From assembly GCF_008831285.2 (NCBI RefSeq), contig NC_045143.1:11727503-11791502 (forward strand): 64,000 nt of DNA, written 5' to 3'. Shown here piece by piece: positions 36,257-48,889 of this stretch. Position numbers and translations under genes: made by a program. Source of the stretch: Nymphaea colorata. Taxonomy: Eukaryota > Streptophyta > Magnoliopsida > Nymphaeales > Nymphaeaceae. Each line of letters begins with the position of its first letter. Position 1 is the first letter of the stretch. The notes below the pieces were generated by a model. It saw only the letters and a list, made by a program, of their open reading frames with translations. It did no database searches and was not told the DNA's origin.

Positions 36257-39200
36257 AGGTAATTTATTTATTGTTAATGCTTTTAAGCATATTTTGTGTT
36301 GCTTATTTTATTCTTTTGTTAGATGATTCTGATTTGCATACACTTTTGCATGAAAAAGAAACACAATTTGCATCTACGTACATTGAAACTGAATTATAAA
36401 TTAGAGGTATACATTTTTTTGTACTTATATGCTTTTTACATCAATTAAAACCTATAGTTATTTGTATCGAAGATGTTTATTTAATTAAAATTTTCATTTG
36501 TATACTGCATGTTAATTTGATGGCAAAATCCTCAACATAGTGTCAATATAGTTGAAATATATATCCAAGTAGAAAGAACATATCCATTGTGGCAAATGAG
36601 ACATTGAAAGAAAATTTTCGAAATTAGACTCTTATTTAAAAGATAATTTGCTTTAAAAAAATTTTTCATAAAAAACTTGAAATTAGATCTTCTTCATGAA
36701 CCAATTCATAACAGGCCTTAATCATTAGCTAAACTAATAGGGAATCCAAAGAGGTTGGTCTTAAATTGTCAAGCACTCTTTGTTGTAGGGTAGTCAATAA
36801 ATTAGCTGCAATTCATCCCTTTGAAAGGAACTCATGAACCACTCTCATTTCTCTCTCTCACCCCCTCTCCTTTTCTCTCTTCTCTGTTCTTTATCTCCTC
36901 TTGTGTTTTGCTGCCCTTCTAATTCAATATAGAATACCCACACATTATTCATGTTATCAAATGCCCTCAACTGAAACATTGCCTCACTAACGTTTTAGGA
37001 ATCTGCCTCAATATGTGGGACAATTTCACACTACATTATAATTTTCCGGTTGAATGCCTTCTAAAATGTCTTATCATGTATGAGTCCCTTTACCATTGGC
37101 TCTCCACACTTAGGTTGTGTTTGATAGCTTTGGATCTTAGATCCGGAGGTGCATTAAAAGATGTGCTTTCCAATATCTTCGGATGTCTGTAATGTAGATC
37201 TAAGGTCCACTTTACATGTTAAAATCCATGAATTTAAGGTTTGATATGGGGGGTTGGCCTTGAATCCATGGATCTGAGATCGCCACGGATCTAAGATCTG
37301 TGGTGAACACACTCTTATCAATTTTTTTACTTTCATGGCCTAACCATAGAAATGCTGTGGGACCCATATCTATTAGAAAAGAAAAATAAGGCATGAGGAT
37401 TCCACTCAAATCACCCATGTAAGATTTGTCAGTCTATGACCTTATATCAATCAACAGCCTCCACAATCTTATCAAATTTTACAGGTTAACATTATTAAAA
37501 TAAGGGACTATTTGTCAATAGTAACATAACATCCCGTGGACATATTCATGTAACATTAACTTTGGGACAGATTCATAAAATAATAATAATAATAACAATA
37601 ACAATAATAATAATAATAATTTGTTGCTGTTGTCAAACACTTGATTTATGTGTTAATTGCAATCTTCTTTTACAACTTTTTTTTACAATCAAATAATGTA
37701 GACCTGCAATTGTTTGGAAGTTACCTAAAATTACTTGGATTTTTCTCTTCACCACTATGACCCCATAAAGAAAAGTCAGATAATTAATAAATTAAGAGTC
37801 TTATGACTTAACATATTTTCACATCTTTGTTGCCATGCCAGTAACTATGATGTGAATTTTCGGACTTCAAGTTGAATAACTGTGGCTTGTGAATAAAAAC
37901 TAAAAAGATGAAATATTTTTTTCCTGTGGAGTAATTTCTTTTATTTTCATATTGGGCTCTCGAAAATATCAATAAAATTTTATGAGGGTATTAACCACAA
38001 CGGGATGCATTGAAGGCATGTCTTCAATTTAACTCGGCAAATCTCCTTTTATCATAAAGAGATAAATCCTACATGCAAGTTGAAGCATGAAGCGATCTCA
38101 TAGACAAACTGCTATAGTTATAGTGACAGCTCTTGACTAAAGAGTAGACTTTGGCTCTCCCTAAGCAATGGCCATGGGATAACCCTTTCATTAATTCACT
38201 TGAAAATGTCTCATTTTATTTACCGGAATTATCTTGATAATCGAGAGCCTTGACCATGTAACAAATCGTTTGGATTCCTGTAAAATTTTTTACTTCTTCA
38301 CTACTTTTATATATTTTTATCTATTTTTTTAAAATAAGTAATTATTTTTGCCAATTTGTAACCAATTCACTGACAGCCAGCTGTCAATTCAAGTCGCTGT
38401 CCATTTTTTCGCAAGACTGCGTTATACTGATGGTCATTGGTGCCGGCAGGTTTGATAGCCATGTAATTAAGCGCCGGTGTTCCGCCAATATGGTACGGAA
38501 ATTAGTTGAGGCAATAGAGACCTTCTATTCCGATTTGAACTTGTGACCTATCCTTTGTCAACCAATTCTTCAGCTTCTTTCTAACTATAATTTCAAAATT
38601 TTAACAGATGCCAAAATATAATTTTCAATTTTTTTATTTCGGTTAAACTAAAACTTTTCAAAATTGACATATAAAATTTTGTTTTTTTTTATTTTTTAAA
38701 AAAATCTGAGGGCGGACCATGGCCCCTTGCCTTAATAGCTCCTACCCAACAACCAGCTTGTTTCCCATCTGCCCGGCCACATGAATTGAGGACCTCCTCT
38801 GCCTGCTCAACTAACCCCAAACCTTAACAACTTCCTTTCCTCCCTCCAACTGTCCAACATATTCCATTTAATGTTTTTTAAGATATATTTATGAGGTCCG
38901 GCTGATGAGAGAGTTGTCAATTTCTACGGTGCCAGCCTAATTCCAACTTGCTTTCTGATTTACTTGATTGTCTATCCCAAATTCAACCTGTTTGGTGCTT
39001 GATAAAATCTTTTTTTATGTTAATTTGACAGTTTAGATCTTGTAAAACAGATTATTAATCTGTATGCATATAAATTAAGAAGGAGTATCATTTCGAGTAT
39101 CTCCTCCCTTCTTTCACTCGGTCTCAAAGAGTAACTAGGACTAATTCAGTCATGTTTTAATCGAACATTTTCCATTTAAAATTATGATCATAGAAAAAGA

Positions 39201-39611
39201 TTATTATTTTTTACCAAACAGACATTTGTGGATCAAATCACGATCTCATCATCTTATTGCTTACAATAATACAAGAAAATAGATCTTTCTCGATCAATCC
39301 CCGTGTCCATCCACCCAGCTGGTTGGAGACATACATCAGGCACCTTCTTAAGGCGAATTAATATATCTCTTGCCATCTTGGTTTGTAGACGAAAAACTAA
39401 TTTTGACACATTCAAAGAAATGGTCGATGCATTTTTTTCTGCAATCTTAACTCATGTTTATACAATCTTAAGGGTGAATGATTTGTAAGAGATAACATAT
39501 GTAAAAGTGTTATTCTAATTGCCAAAAATTATTCGCTTAGAACATTATCGCTTTCGTTGTAGAAAAATCAAGAGGTTTTATAAATAAAACGTGAATTAGA
39601 ACATGTCCTTT
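36257..39611. other. AT-rich spacer with small TIR elements
   Basis: No gene is recognised. Likely small elements are at about 37503-37657 (listed) and, less surely, about 37115-37320 (GGTTGTGTTTGATAG facing GTGAACACACTC) and about 38988-39225 (CTGTTTGGTGC facing TTTACCAAACAG). Confidence 0.4.
37503..37657. mobile_element. MITE of the CAGATTCAT family containing an (ATA)n tract
   Basis: Left end GGGACTATTTGTCAATAG and right end CTGTTGTCAAACACTTG are imperfect inverted repeats. The interior ACATATTCATGTAACATTAA and GGGACAGATTCATA match the MITE in P4H-A intron 7. An (AAT)n microsatellite at 37577-37622 lies inside. The target duplication is not clear. Confidence 0.5.
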
Positions 39612-39768
39612 CAGTGGCGGAGCCGGAAACTTTTGACTGAGGAGCAGCACTAACCGATCTCTCGCTTAAGAGAATGAATGACTGCAGGACACTGACTCAA
39701 GTCAAATGTGGGCACTACATGCAGCTGGACTATGCCAGTCACATAGTAGTTCCGCTACTGTGTCTTGT
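39604..39768. mobile_element. hAT-like MITE with 8-bp target duplication
   Basis: The 149-bp body (39612-39760) starts CAGTGGCGGAGCC and ends TCCGCTACTG, giving a 10-bp inverted repeat with one mismatch. It is flanked by TGTCCTTT and TGTCTTGT, an 8-bp duplication with two differences, as expected for hAT elements. The CAGTGGCGGAGC start is common among plant non-autonomous hATs. Related sequence without clear ends lies at 47190-47390. Confidence 0.6.
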
Positions 39769-40748
39769 ACTAACTTACTTATAATCATAAGCATGTTAGG
39801 TTGTTGATGTTTTGCTTAAAAAATCCTTGATATGAATTTAAATAAACTGACTAAATCGGTTTTCGACATACGTGGCTACTTAAATAGCACAATTTGTCTA
39901 ATGCATAATTTATTGTTAGGCCTTCTTGTCAATGATTAATTATAGAATTATATGGTGAATGGGAGGACGTCTGTCCATCTAAGCAGTGAGTAAATTAATT
40001 TGGAAAAGCAAAGTATCACGAATAAATTAAAGTTAGTTTCAGTTTTGGCATAATTAATTTGGAAAAGGTCTGTAATTTTATTACATGAAAATGTTAATAC
40101 AAACAATATTGAACGTAATTAATTTATTGAGAAAAGTCCATTTTACCCTCCGCCTAATGCAGTCATTGCAGGCAGTTGGTTTTCTTCCGTCGTAACTTAA
40201 TGTCGGGAAAAAAACGGCCAATCCTTTAGACGCGTCACGTGAAGCGGGTCAGATCTGAGCTGGAATGGGACCAGATCCAGCAACATTAGTTGTACGGGAG
40301 ATCTGCCACATTTAATTTCAAATTAATTAAAGTTTCTTTCAAATTAAACCACGACAAATTCGTTTTGATCTCAATTAAAGGGCACATGTTAATGTTATAT
40401 ATCAATAAGGGCTACATAGGGGAGTGCGATCGGCCGATATATTATACAAGGAAAATACAGGATTTTTTGCTTTTATTTTAAAAATCAATATAAAGCATTT
40501 TAAAAATATTTGTGAAAGCATAAAAAAAAAAGGCACTATAACATATATTGGTGGACAAAGTTATATGGCCCAGATATTGTATATCAAAACATTGTTGGAA
40601 ACTCTTAAAACTATGAACGTCCATTACGACTCCATGTCAGAGAGATGGAGAGAGATCTTGTGAAGTTCCAAAATCAGAACAATTTGAAAAACCGGAAAAG
40701 ATAAAGATAATTTTGAAAGTTAATATGTAAAAGCAGCACAAAAAGTTT

Positions 40749-40824
<76 letters not shown>

Positions 40825-41170
40825 TGGTATGACACTTAAGTCAGGGATGAAAACCAGACCCTTTAATTTTTTGTTAAAAAATTATTTAAAAAAAATATAA
40901 TGTTTATAATAACTATCCTGATATAAAACATGCTTTGGCAAGTTGTTTTTATGAAAAATGTTTATCTTTTATTGTCAAAATGTTGATTATACGAGAGCCA
41001 TTCATTTTTTCTTATTATAAAAGCAATATCAAAATCCAAAAAAAATTGTCAAAATATATATTTTGCATCAACTATCCTTAAAATCATATTGGTAGGGTTG
41101 GATTTCAAAAAAAAAAAAAAGCATTTTAAGTATCATATTTAAAGGGTCTGGTTTTTGTCACTAACCTATT
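39769..41170. other. AT-rich spacer with (TA)n microsatellite
   Basis: A (TA)n tract of about 68 bp lies at 40751-40819. Open frames of 60 to 80 codons between 40290 and 40663 have strongly AT-driven composition and no recognisable domain. No gene is supported. Confidence 0.5.
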
Positions 41171-41173
41171 GGA

Positions 41174-41457
41174 TGAATCAAGCAGGTCGAATTGATAAAT
41201 GCAAACTACATATATATGGCAATACTCCCATTTAAATGAATCAATCAGGTCGAATCTTAGTAGTGCATGCAATTATATATATGGCAATACTCCCACTTAA
41301 ATGAATCAATCAGGTAGAATCTCATAAATGCAGTCATATTTATGTCAAAACTCCCTTTTAAGGGAATCCATCGGGTCGAATCTGATCAATGGAATTATAT
41401 ATATGACAAAACTCCCATTTCAATGAATCAATCGGGTTGAATCTGATCAACGCATTA
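41174..41457 (+). repeat. Tandem repeat, five units of 61-65 bp
   Basis: The anchor TGAATCAATC(A/G)GGTCGAATC recurs at 41174, 41237, 41302, 41363 and 41424, each followed by an ATATATATGGCAATACTCCC-like stretch. Units differ by substitutions, so this is an old minisatellite. A (TA)n tract follows at about 41688-41731 and then a GA tract. Confidence 0.85.
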
Positions 41458-41684
41458 AATCAGTCTTCCTTGCTTTGTAAGTCATGTTCCCACACCTTAT
41501 ATTTTAAGATTCTTTGGAAACAATGATTATGCGAAAGGTGATCTTTATGTTTAAAGCATACAAATCCACATAACTTAAAACCATATTTAATTGTACATAT
41601 AAACAAGGAAGGATTGTGAGAAACGAGGATATAATTTGCATGCATGTAGAAGTCCATATAAATTAAGAAAATTGTGAAGAACGA

Positions 41685-41734
<50 letters not shown>

Positions 41735-41825
41735 GGAGAGAGAGAGAGAGAAAGAGAGAGAGGAAAATTGAATGATACTCTGGCTAGACTTTATGCTATC
41801 CACTGTCACTCATTTCATTCATAAA

Positions 41826-42083
41826 GGGTCATTTGATTCGTTTGTGATGGATGGTTGAGACAATAATAAGGACTAAGTGCTACTGTGGTAAAAAAAAAGT
41901 AGCAAGTCGGCAGTATTTTTTGTCCGGCCGATTAGGCAAATAAAATACTTTGTCAGTGTTCCATGAACTTATTTTAACAGATTCATGAACATTTAATTCT
42001 AGTATTTTATGAATCTGTTTCAATCTTTTGGATAAATTTAAGAAACACTCCCAGAGTGTTCCAGCTACTAAACGATCCTTAAG
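41826..42083. mobile_element. Probable MITE of the CAGATTCAT family
   Basis: Left end AGGGTCATTTGATTCG and right end CTACTAAACGATCCTTAA are roughly inverted. The interior has GTTCCATGAACTTATTTTAA and CAGATTCATGAACA followed by an inverted TTTTATGAATCTGTTTC, so the core folds back on itself. Exact ends and target duplication are uncertain. Confidence 0.4.
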
Positions 42084-43296
42084 TCACTTGACGACAACAA
42101 TTACAAATAATGTGTGAGGAAGGTGCCATCGCCGATCCAAGTCGTGAGTTTATGATCCCCCTATTTACTTGGCCCATGAGTAAAGGTTCATCAAGTTGGC
42201 TTGGATCGTTATGAACTAATTACATTTGTTGTGCATTGTAAAGACTAAAGTAAGTGTTGTTTTTAAATTTATAACCTAACAGTGGCCTTGTCCAGTCATT
42301 GGCTCCATGACCTAATCTTCAGCTGATTTAAGTCCGAGTCACCGGTTTGCCAACTATGAGCGACGATATCCTACTGCTGTTTCGCATGTGAACCGAGACA
42401 AATGCAGGAGATGTGGACATTGAAAATCAATTAGCGGAGCAAAATAACAAAGCTATTCACTGACATTGAAGTTGTCCTTAGTGAGATGCAACAATGGAAG
42501 CTAGCGATGGCTAACAGAGAACACCATTGAGGCAATGGCAGTAACAATGGATGGAGCAGAAGGTCAACCCTATGACCAACAGAGTGCAAGTGCAACCATT
42601 TCAAAACCATCACTGATCAAGTTTTTTCAGGATTGTTCCTATCAAAAGACAACCAAAGGGACAAGACAAGTGGAGCCAGGTGTGGGCAATTGCCCACACA
42701 AAGGGTTTTGCCAATCAAAACCCTCCACTGACCTTTTCGCCCCTCTCTCTCTCTCTCTCTCTTCCCAGTCGAGAGTTTCACCTGTCCGGATTAAAAATTT
42801 TAAGAATTTTCTACGTCTAAATTGGTCCACAAGAAGGAGTTTGGATGGATCTCTCATCCGCACAAGAGGCACGGGCAGACAGAGGAGCAACAGGTATTTT
42901 GATAATTTAAAAAAAAAATGTTTTTTACAGTCTTTTTTATTTTTTTTCAATTTTTATTTCTGTTTGTACACCTTTGTTTTTTAGTATGTATAGAGGAGTG
43001 CACCTTTATGTTTTTCACTACCTCCCTGTCTTGGATTTCAGAGGAACCCCATCAACTAAGTCTATAATCAAACTCTAGTCCAAATCCACAATCCGAACCT
43101 ACCTAGACTTAATTGGACCTAAACGACCTTTAGCTTCCAATGTAGTCTGCATGAAACCAAATCCATGTTCAGATTTTGAGTCCAATTCAGACCAGAATGT
43201 GTCTATAAACTCGATCCTACTTATCATCCTATTTAGGTCCCGCCAATAGATTAGGATCAGATCCAGTCAGTGATCAAACCATAAATCATATCTAAG
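42084..43296. other. Spacer with a CT tract and a word-like patch
   Basis: A (CT)n tract lies at about 42747-42762. About 43060-43290 is a patch of CCAAATCC, GAACCTA and related words like those at 1-240 and 44465-44590. Open frames of 100 to 150 codons at 42535-42984 run through this simple sequence on both strands and are not supported as genes. Confidence 0.4.
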
Positions 43297-44319
43297 GCCA
43301 CGTTTGATGGCTAAGAAAAATACTGTTCATTGAGGGGTTTTTTTCTTCTTTGTACGGTTTCAACCAGCACCATCAAACGTGAGAAAATTTACCGTGCTAA
43401 AAGTCGATTTTCAGGGTAAATTTACCCCGGAAAAAAGTCGGACCCGTGGGGGTCCGACTTTTTTTCGACGATTTTTTTTTTGCCCGTTGGGGCTTCTTCC
43501 ATCGTGCGCGCTCCTCTCCCTCGCCACCGCCGATCGACCGAGCTCTTTCTCCCTCGCTACTGCTGCTTCCTCCTTCGATCGACGGAGCTTCTTCTATCCC
43601 CTTTTCATCACAAAGCCGGCCTCTTCATCTGCCGATCGACCGAGCACTTTCTCCCTCGCTATCACATCTTCCTCCTCCGTTCGAACCGAGCTCCTTCGAT
43701 TCTCTTCTCATCACAGAGCCGGTTGGGCGATCGCATTTCTTCACAGGTAAGCTCGTTCCATTCCCCTCTTTCGCCCCATCTCTACTTCGTTCTCCTTTTC
43801 TCCGCAAAAGCTATTGTTCCAAACATCGATTCGGAGCTTGTTCCTCAGCTTCCGATGATCGACCCATCTGTTTCCGGAGATAAATGCATCTATTGGACTA
43901 TCTAGGGTTGGATTGCCGTGTTTTATCCCTCTTCCGGCGGCATTGTGCTGTTCCAGCAAAATACCCTGCTACTATTCCCAGCGGCTTGTTATTTTCCTCC
44001 TCCGGCGACATTGTCCACTTAGCCATTGTTTCTACTTTGAAGACCTGATTTTGATATCCGATGTCTCTTTTTGTGATTTTGGGGGTGAAAGGAAGCAACT
44101 CTGAATTGTTGTTCTTTCATCGTTCGTTGTCCCTTTTCCTCCGACGACCTGCTTCTATCTGCAACCATGACGCCATTCATCAAAGATTTTCATTTTGCAG
44201 TCTAGGTATGATGCTGTCTCTCTCTATCTCGCCCTTCCCCCTCAGCTGGTTAACATTCCTGATATGCATATTTGTTATGATATTTTTTTAATTTCTTGAT
44301 GCCATCAAACATGGCCTGA
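43297..44319. mobile_element. TIR element with tandemly duplicated CT-rich interior
   Basis: The left end GGCCACGTTTGATGGC and the right end GCCATCAAACATGGCC are inverted repeats with one mismatch over 16 bp. TAA precedes the left end and TGA follows the right, possibly a decayed PIF/Harbinger target site. Inside, 43531-43632 and 43633-43732 are an imperfect tandem duplication of about 102 bp built on CGATCGACCGAGC and CTTTCTCCCTCGCTA. All three forward frames are open across this duplication, which is why long open frames overlap here; none has a recognisable domain. Confidence 0.5.
43531..43732 (+). repeat. 102-bp imperfect tandem duplication
   Basis: Unit 1 starts CGATCGACCGAGCTCTTTCT and unit 2 starts CGATCGACCGAGCACTTTCT; both end near TCATCACA(A/G)AGCCGG. 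The CT-rich, GC-raised composition resembles a plant 5' leader, so the block may have been picked up from a gene, but no parent is identified. Confidence 0.75.
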
Positions 44320-45072
44320 AACAAGAAAAAGGGAAATTTTCCTTTCTGTCTGTCAGTTTACCGTGGAGAATTTACCCTTGAAAAAATTCCCCCCCAAGTT
44401 TGATGGCCTAAGCTAAGAAGTTATCTATCTATCTATCTATATAGATATATATATATATATATATATACACTATCCAAATCCAAACAAAGACCAAACCTGA
44501 ATTCAAGCCAAAATCTAAACCCAACCCATATCCATATCCATATCAAAAAACAAAATTTAAACCAAACTAATACCCCTGACCTTACACATATCCAAATAAA
44601 ATTTCTCACCAACAATCGCAAATACATTGCTTACTCTGTTATAACGGGTAATAAATGCAATACCCCACTTTGAAAAGTTTAGTTTAATACTAAAGAATGT
44701 CATATAACTTAAAAATGAAGTTTGTTAAATGATTAGTTGTCATGGTTCCTAATCTTTTTGGGGCTAAAACCAAATCGCTAACCGTCAAATCAGAGGTTCA
44801 GGTCCGATATGAGAATGGGTTGAATTGTTGCAGTAGTATGAAAACGCAATTCAACACCCAAACCTATAGTTCCACACATGTGAATACATATGTCTTAAGG
44901 GAGGTATATTGTAATATCTTACTTTTAAGAAGTTTAATCTAATATTAAAAATTATGAGAATATATAAATATAGATCCACTTTTAAAGGGCCACAAACCTC
45001 ATTTGTAACAGATTCCAAGAAGTTTGAAACTAAATCTTTTCTCAGTTATTTCCTTTTTCGCTTTGCTTTCAC
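44320..45072. other. AT-rich spacer
   Basis: A CTAT/TA microsatellite is at about 44418-44467, followed by a word-like patch of CCAAATCC and CCATATCC to about 44590. No gene is recognised. Confidence 0.5.
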
Positions 45073-46733
45073 TTAGGGGCCGTTTGATGGCCTGGAAATG
45101 TGGAATTGGAAATATATTTTTGGAAATATATTTTCTGGAAAAAATGAATGGGAAAAATCTTTCCGATTCCAATTTTAATGTGTGTGTGAAGACTGAGAAA
45201 TATATTTCTATGTTTGATGAAAAAGAATTATATTTCAAAAAACATAGCATTTTACCAAAAAAATTATCAGCCAATTAACGAGCATATTTTCCATGCAAAA
45301 CAAGAAATAAGTAGCTGGGAAAGAATAGAACATACAATCTTGACCAGCAAAATGGGATCAGAAACTGAAAGCGTCAAATTTTCATTCCATTCTGGTTGAA
45401 TCGCAAATAACAGGCATCTCATAATCCGTATTCTGTTGCAGAAAGAAGTGATAAAATGAAAATTCCGAATGCTAAGCTTTGCTAACAAGGTTAATGAAAT
45501 GGGGAGAGAAAAGAAAGTACCAAGAAGCAAAAGTACCCTTGTTGCACGTATTTTTGCTGCTGCCACTGAACTCGACGTTTTGGACTTCTGAGACTGTGAC
45601 CTGTTCAACTGTTGTTCCTTTGATATTGCACAAAATTTGCAAGCACCAAATTTCATAGGAAGGCTGTTGGGGGTTGACAATTTTATCCACCCCTGAAATT
45701 TATTATTGCACAAGAGCTTGATGAATACGACGAAACTAACCAATCAGGAAACTAATAAAGAGAAAGCCACTTCAACAAACTGATATCGAAGAACTTATTC
45801 TTGAACTGCTCATATGGATTACTAAATTCTTTACAAGAAACTTAACATCCGAACGATAAACACAAGTAAACTCCACGCATCCGATTCACCAACAGCAGCA
45901 GTAGAAACGGTGGCAGCAGTAGAAATGGTGGCTTCAGCCAGCAACCATCACTCAGAACTCCAGAAGACAGACCAACAGTGCAGAGGCAAATTAAGGAACA
46001 CCGCTTTTTACCAAGTTAGAACAAGAAACCGATTGAACAGACGGAAGAAACCCACGGAATCGACTCTCAGGAAATCCAGAGCAAAGCGCACCAAACAAAA
46101 TCAAGAGCACCAAACAAAATCAAAAGCTTCCGAGACACTCAAAATAACTCACGGAGAGTCACGATCAAAGGGAAAAACAGATGCCCATCAACCAGATGTC
46201 AAGAACAGAGGACGAGAGAGAGGATGAGGGAGCAGGAGAGTGAGAGGGCGAAAGAGGCAGCTGCGGGCTGCGGGCTTGCGGCAGGAGGGAGAGGCGAGTG
46301 AGAGGGCGAAAGACGATGCTGGGCGTGAGGAGAGGAAGACTACGACGGTGCTGGGCGTGAGGTGCTGGGCGACGGACGATGCTCTTTCCCCTTTGTTCTT
46401 CCTCTTTCCCTTTTCTTCCCTTCTTCCTCTTTCCCCTTCGTTCTTCCCCCTTCGTTCTTCCTTTTTCTTTCTCTGCTAGACGCTGTGTGAGAAGGCTGTC
46501 CAAGAAGAAGCTCGGCGTGAAGACGACGGTGCAGGAGGAAGACGAAGACGCGCTCCCGTGCGTGCCCTAACGGGCAAAAATAAAATTCCAGCAAAAAATT
46601 TCCGTCTCTCCAGACGTTTTCCGGAATTCGACTTTAACGGTAAATTTTTCCATGATACGATGGAAAAATTTCAAATTTTTGAATTATTTTTTTGAATGAA
46701 CAGTTCTTTTCGGGCGCAACAAACGGCCCCTTA
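45073..46733. mobile_element. Non-autonomous PIF/Harbinger-like element, 1.66 kb
   Basis: The body (45076-46730) begins GGGGCCGTTTGATGG and ends CAAACAAACGGCCCC-like (CAACAAACGGCCCC), an inverted repeat of about 14 bp with one mismatch. TTA lies immediately outside both ends (45073-45075 and 46731-46733). The end sequence and TTA duplication fit PIF/Harbinger. No transposase is seen. The interior has unusual composition: a protein-like stretch near 45540-45700, a GA/AG-rich segment at 46040-46250 and a CT-rich segment at 46380-46480. Overlapping open frames in several phases are due to these purine/pyrimidine biases. It may carry captured host sequence, but no parent gene is identified. Confidence 0.65.
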
Positions 46734-47569
46734 CTGTTTCTTGTCGTTTACTTTCAGCACTGATTTCCTTGCTCGTCCTTTGAATATTCCAATTTCAACC
46801 CATTATTTTCTTAAAATTCATTTTATTTTCCGTCAGTTGTACCTGACAGGAAAGTTTATGAAATCAAAATCATATTCATTCACATCAGATTAGACATCAT
46901 AACTAATCGGCAATGACCTATCAGTGCATCAAAGTGATAGATAGCTGCAGAGCATTTCTCATTGCTTCACTCTCACTCCATCCACATGCAAGCTCAATGC
47001 ATCCAACAATAAGCTGCCAAAATTATAGCTTGGTAAAAGAAGGGAGAATCTTGGGATCATGCTGGAGACCTTGTGCACCCCAAGGTGATTCCAATTTAAC
47101 GGATGAGGTAGTGGGAACAGGAAACTTGCACTGTTTGACACTTACAAAAGACTAAACTCTAACTCCAAATAACACAATGCTGCTGTAGCGAAGCCAGCGT
47201 GGGGTAGGCGGGGCGGGCAGGAGGCTTGGCCTCAGTAGCGAAGCCTGGGGCTGGCGTGGGCGCCTGCCCATGCCCGCCTAAGATAGCTCCACGTTTTTGT
47301 CCCTTGTACTCAACTGCTTACAGCAGTAACGGAGCCAGCGTGGGGTTGGCGTGAACGCCTGCCCACGCCAGCCCAAGGTACTAATTAGTACATAGTGCCC
47401 TTGCTTGGCCCCCCACACACCCCCCTCTCGAGTTTTAAAAGATTAAGAAATTTTAAAGTAAATTTCAAAAATTTTAGTTTAACATATATAAAAATTTTAT
47501 TTCAGGATTAAAATTTTGAAACTATAGTTTGACTCCTCTAATGAAAATTTTTTGCTTCACCCTTTCATG

Positions 47570-47793
47570 TAAGAGTCTGCTTGGTAACAATAATAAGTTG
47601 TTATTATTCCATTAACCTGCCCTAAATTGGAGTAGATTTATAAAATACAAGAGATCTTTCTCTATCAATCCCCTTTTTCTCTATCAATCCCCTTGTCCCT
47701 CATTCTTCGAGAATAAAAAATGATAAGTTTCAATTTTTAGGTCAAATTCATAAAACACTAACAATTTAATTATTGTTGCCAAACTTGCCCTAA
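47570..47793. mobile_element. MITE with TAA target duplication
   Basis: TAA flanks both sides (47570-47572 and 47791-47793). The left end GAGTCTGCTTGGTAACAATA and the right end TATTGTTGCCAAACTTGCCC are imperfect inverted repeats. The short CTATCAATCCCCTTTTT block inside is repeated. PIF/Harbinger-type by its target site. A related element lies directly downstream. Confidence 0.6.
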
Positions 47794-47849
47794 GAGTTCA
47801 TAGGGTACATTTGTGAAAGTACTAAATGCAAAGTTGAATGTTTCAAAAC

Positions 47850-48012
47850 TGTTTGGTAATAGTAATACATTATTATTTTTTCATAAATTAGACCTAAAAA
47901 TTAGGCAAATTCATGAAACATTTTTGTTACATTATTCTAGAAATTTACCTTATTTTTTTTATACAGATTAATGAGACAATAATACGTATATTGCTGTTTC
48001 GAAACAGCCCGT
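47850..48012. mobile_element. Second adjacent MITE of the same kind
   Basis: Left end CTGTTTGGTAATAGTAATAC and right end CTGTTTCGAAACAGCCC, with GACAATAATACGTATATTG just inside, form an imperfect inverted repeat. The interior has GGCAAATTCATGAAACATTT, like the CAGATTCAT core of the other copies. Ends are approximate and no clear target duplication is seen. Confidence 0.45.
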
Positions 48013-48889
48013 TTTGAGGGTGCTATTTAAGAGCTCTGGTGCACGTTTCCGATGTAAGAAATAAAACAAAATGCATAAAAAAAAACACCTCTTGAAAAAT
48101 ATGTTTTTGATTACCTTACACGTTCGTTAGATTTAAGATGATTTTTTGCTTTTTTGAGATTTTTTGAAATGTTAAAACGCATAAATGAATTAAATCTTCA
48201 ACAACTTTCCCAATTGGTAGTTGATTCAGGTTTCTATTTGGCCACTAACCCCTCTCCGATAGCGACTCAGAAACCAATATTTCCAATAGTATTTTTAATA
48301 CCGTTAAAAAGCCTTTCTTTCACAGTGCCGGCTTTCATGAGAAAGAGACTCTTTTGGAATGAAACGGCTACTATTCTCCCAGGCTCACTTTGAAACAGGC
48401 ACTTCCTCATCACTCTTTCACGGGAATAAGCTTGATTAAAAAAAAATTAATATGAAAAAACACATAGAATAAGCTTGATTAAAATAATTTTAATCTTATG
48501 ACATAACCACTAAAATCCCCATAAAAAAACCTAAAAATGTGATAAGAAAATAAGCCGAGTTTTTTTATGATAAATGGTCATTTCTAAACATTTTAAAAGT
48601 AAATTTTATAAAACAAGGTAACAATTTATATAGTGACTTAACGTGTATACGGCCAAACTTGTCTTCACAACAAAAGAAACGGTTGCATTTGATGAGGTTA
48701 CACTTGGGTGGGTGATCGCCTATTAGTGTAGTACTACATTGACCATTAAATGAATGACTGTGATGCATTGAGTGCAGTCGCTATTACTAAAGTAACCAAC
48801 TTCACCTCATCACTTTATTCAACTCTTGTTCCTAACAATTTTTCCTACCACTTTTCTTTTTTTTTTTTTTTTAAAAAAAACACTGCACA

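Larger units (their letters stand above)
46734..48880. other. Spacer with several small elements
   Basis: About 47190-47390 has two copies of a GC-rich segment (GCCAGCGTGGGG and GCCTGCCCA(C/T)GCC), resembling hAT MITE sequence. Two small TIR elements follow at 47573-47790 and about 47850-48012. The rest is AT-rich with no gene recognised. Confidence 0.4.

Noticed and set aside
42535-42984. 149-codon open frame
   Set aside because: Runs through CT tracts and low-complexity sequence, and the opposite strand is open too; no recognised protein.
43379-43905. Three overlapping forward open frames of 123-145 codons
   Set aside because: All three frames are open because of a CT-rich 102-bp tandem duplication; no frame stands out.
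45910-46594. Open frames of 80-112 codons on both strands
   Set aside because: Purine- and pyrimidine-biased DNA inside the PIF/Harbinger-like element; Lys/Glu/Arg or Ser/Leu/Pro runs only.
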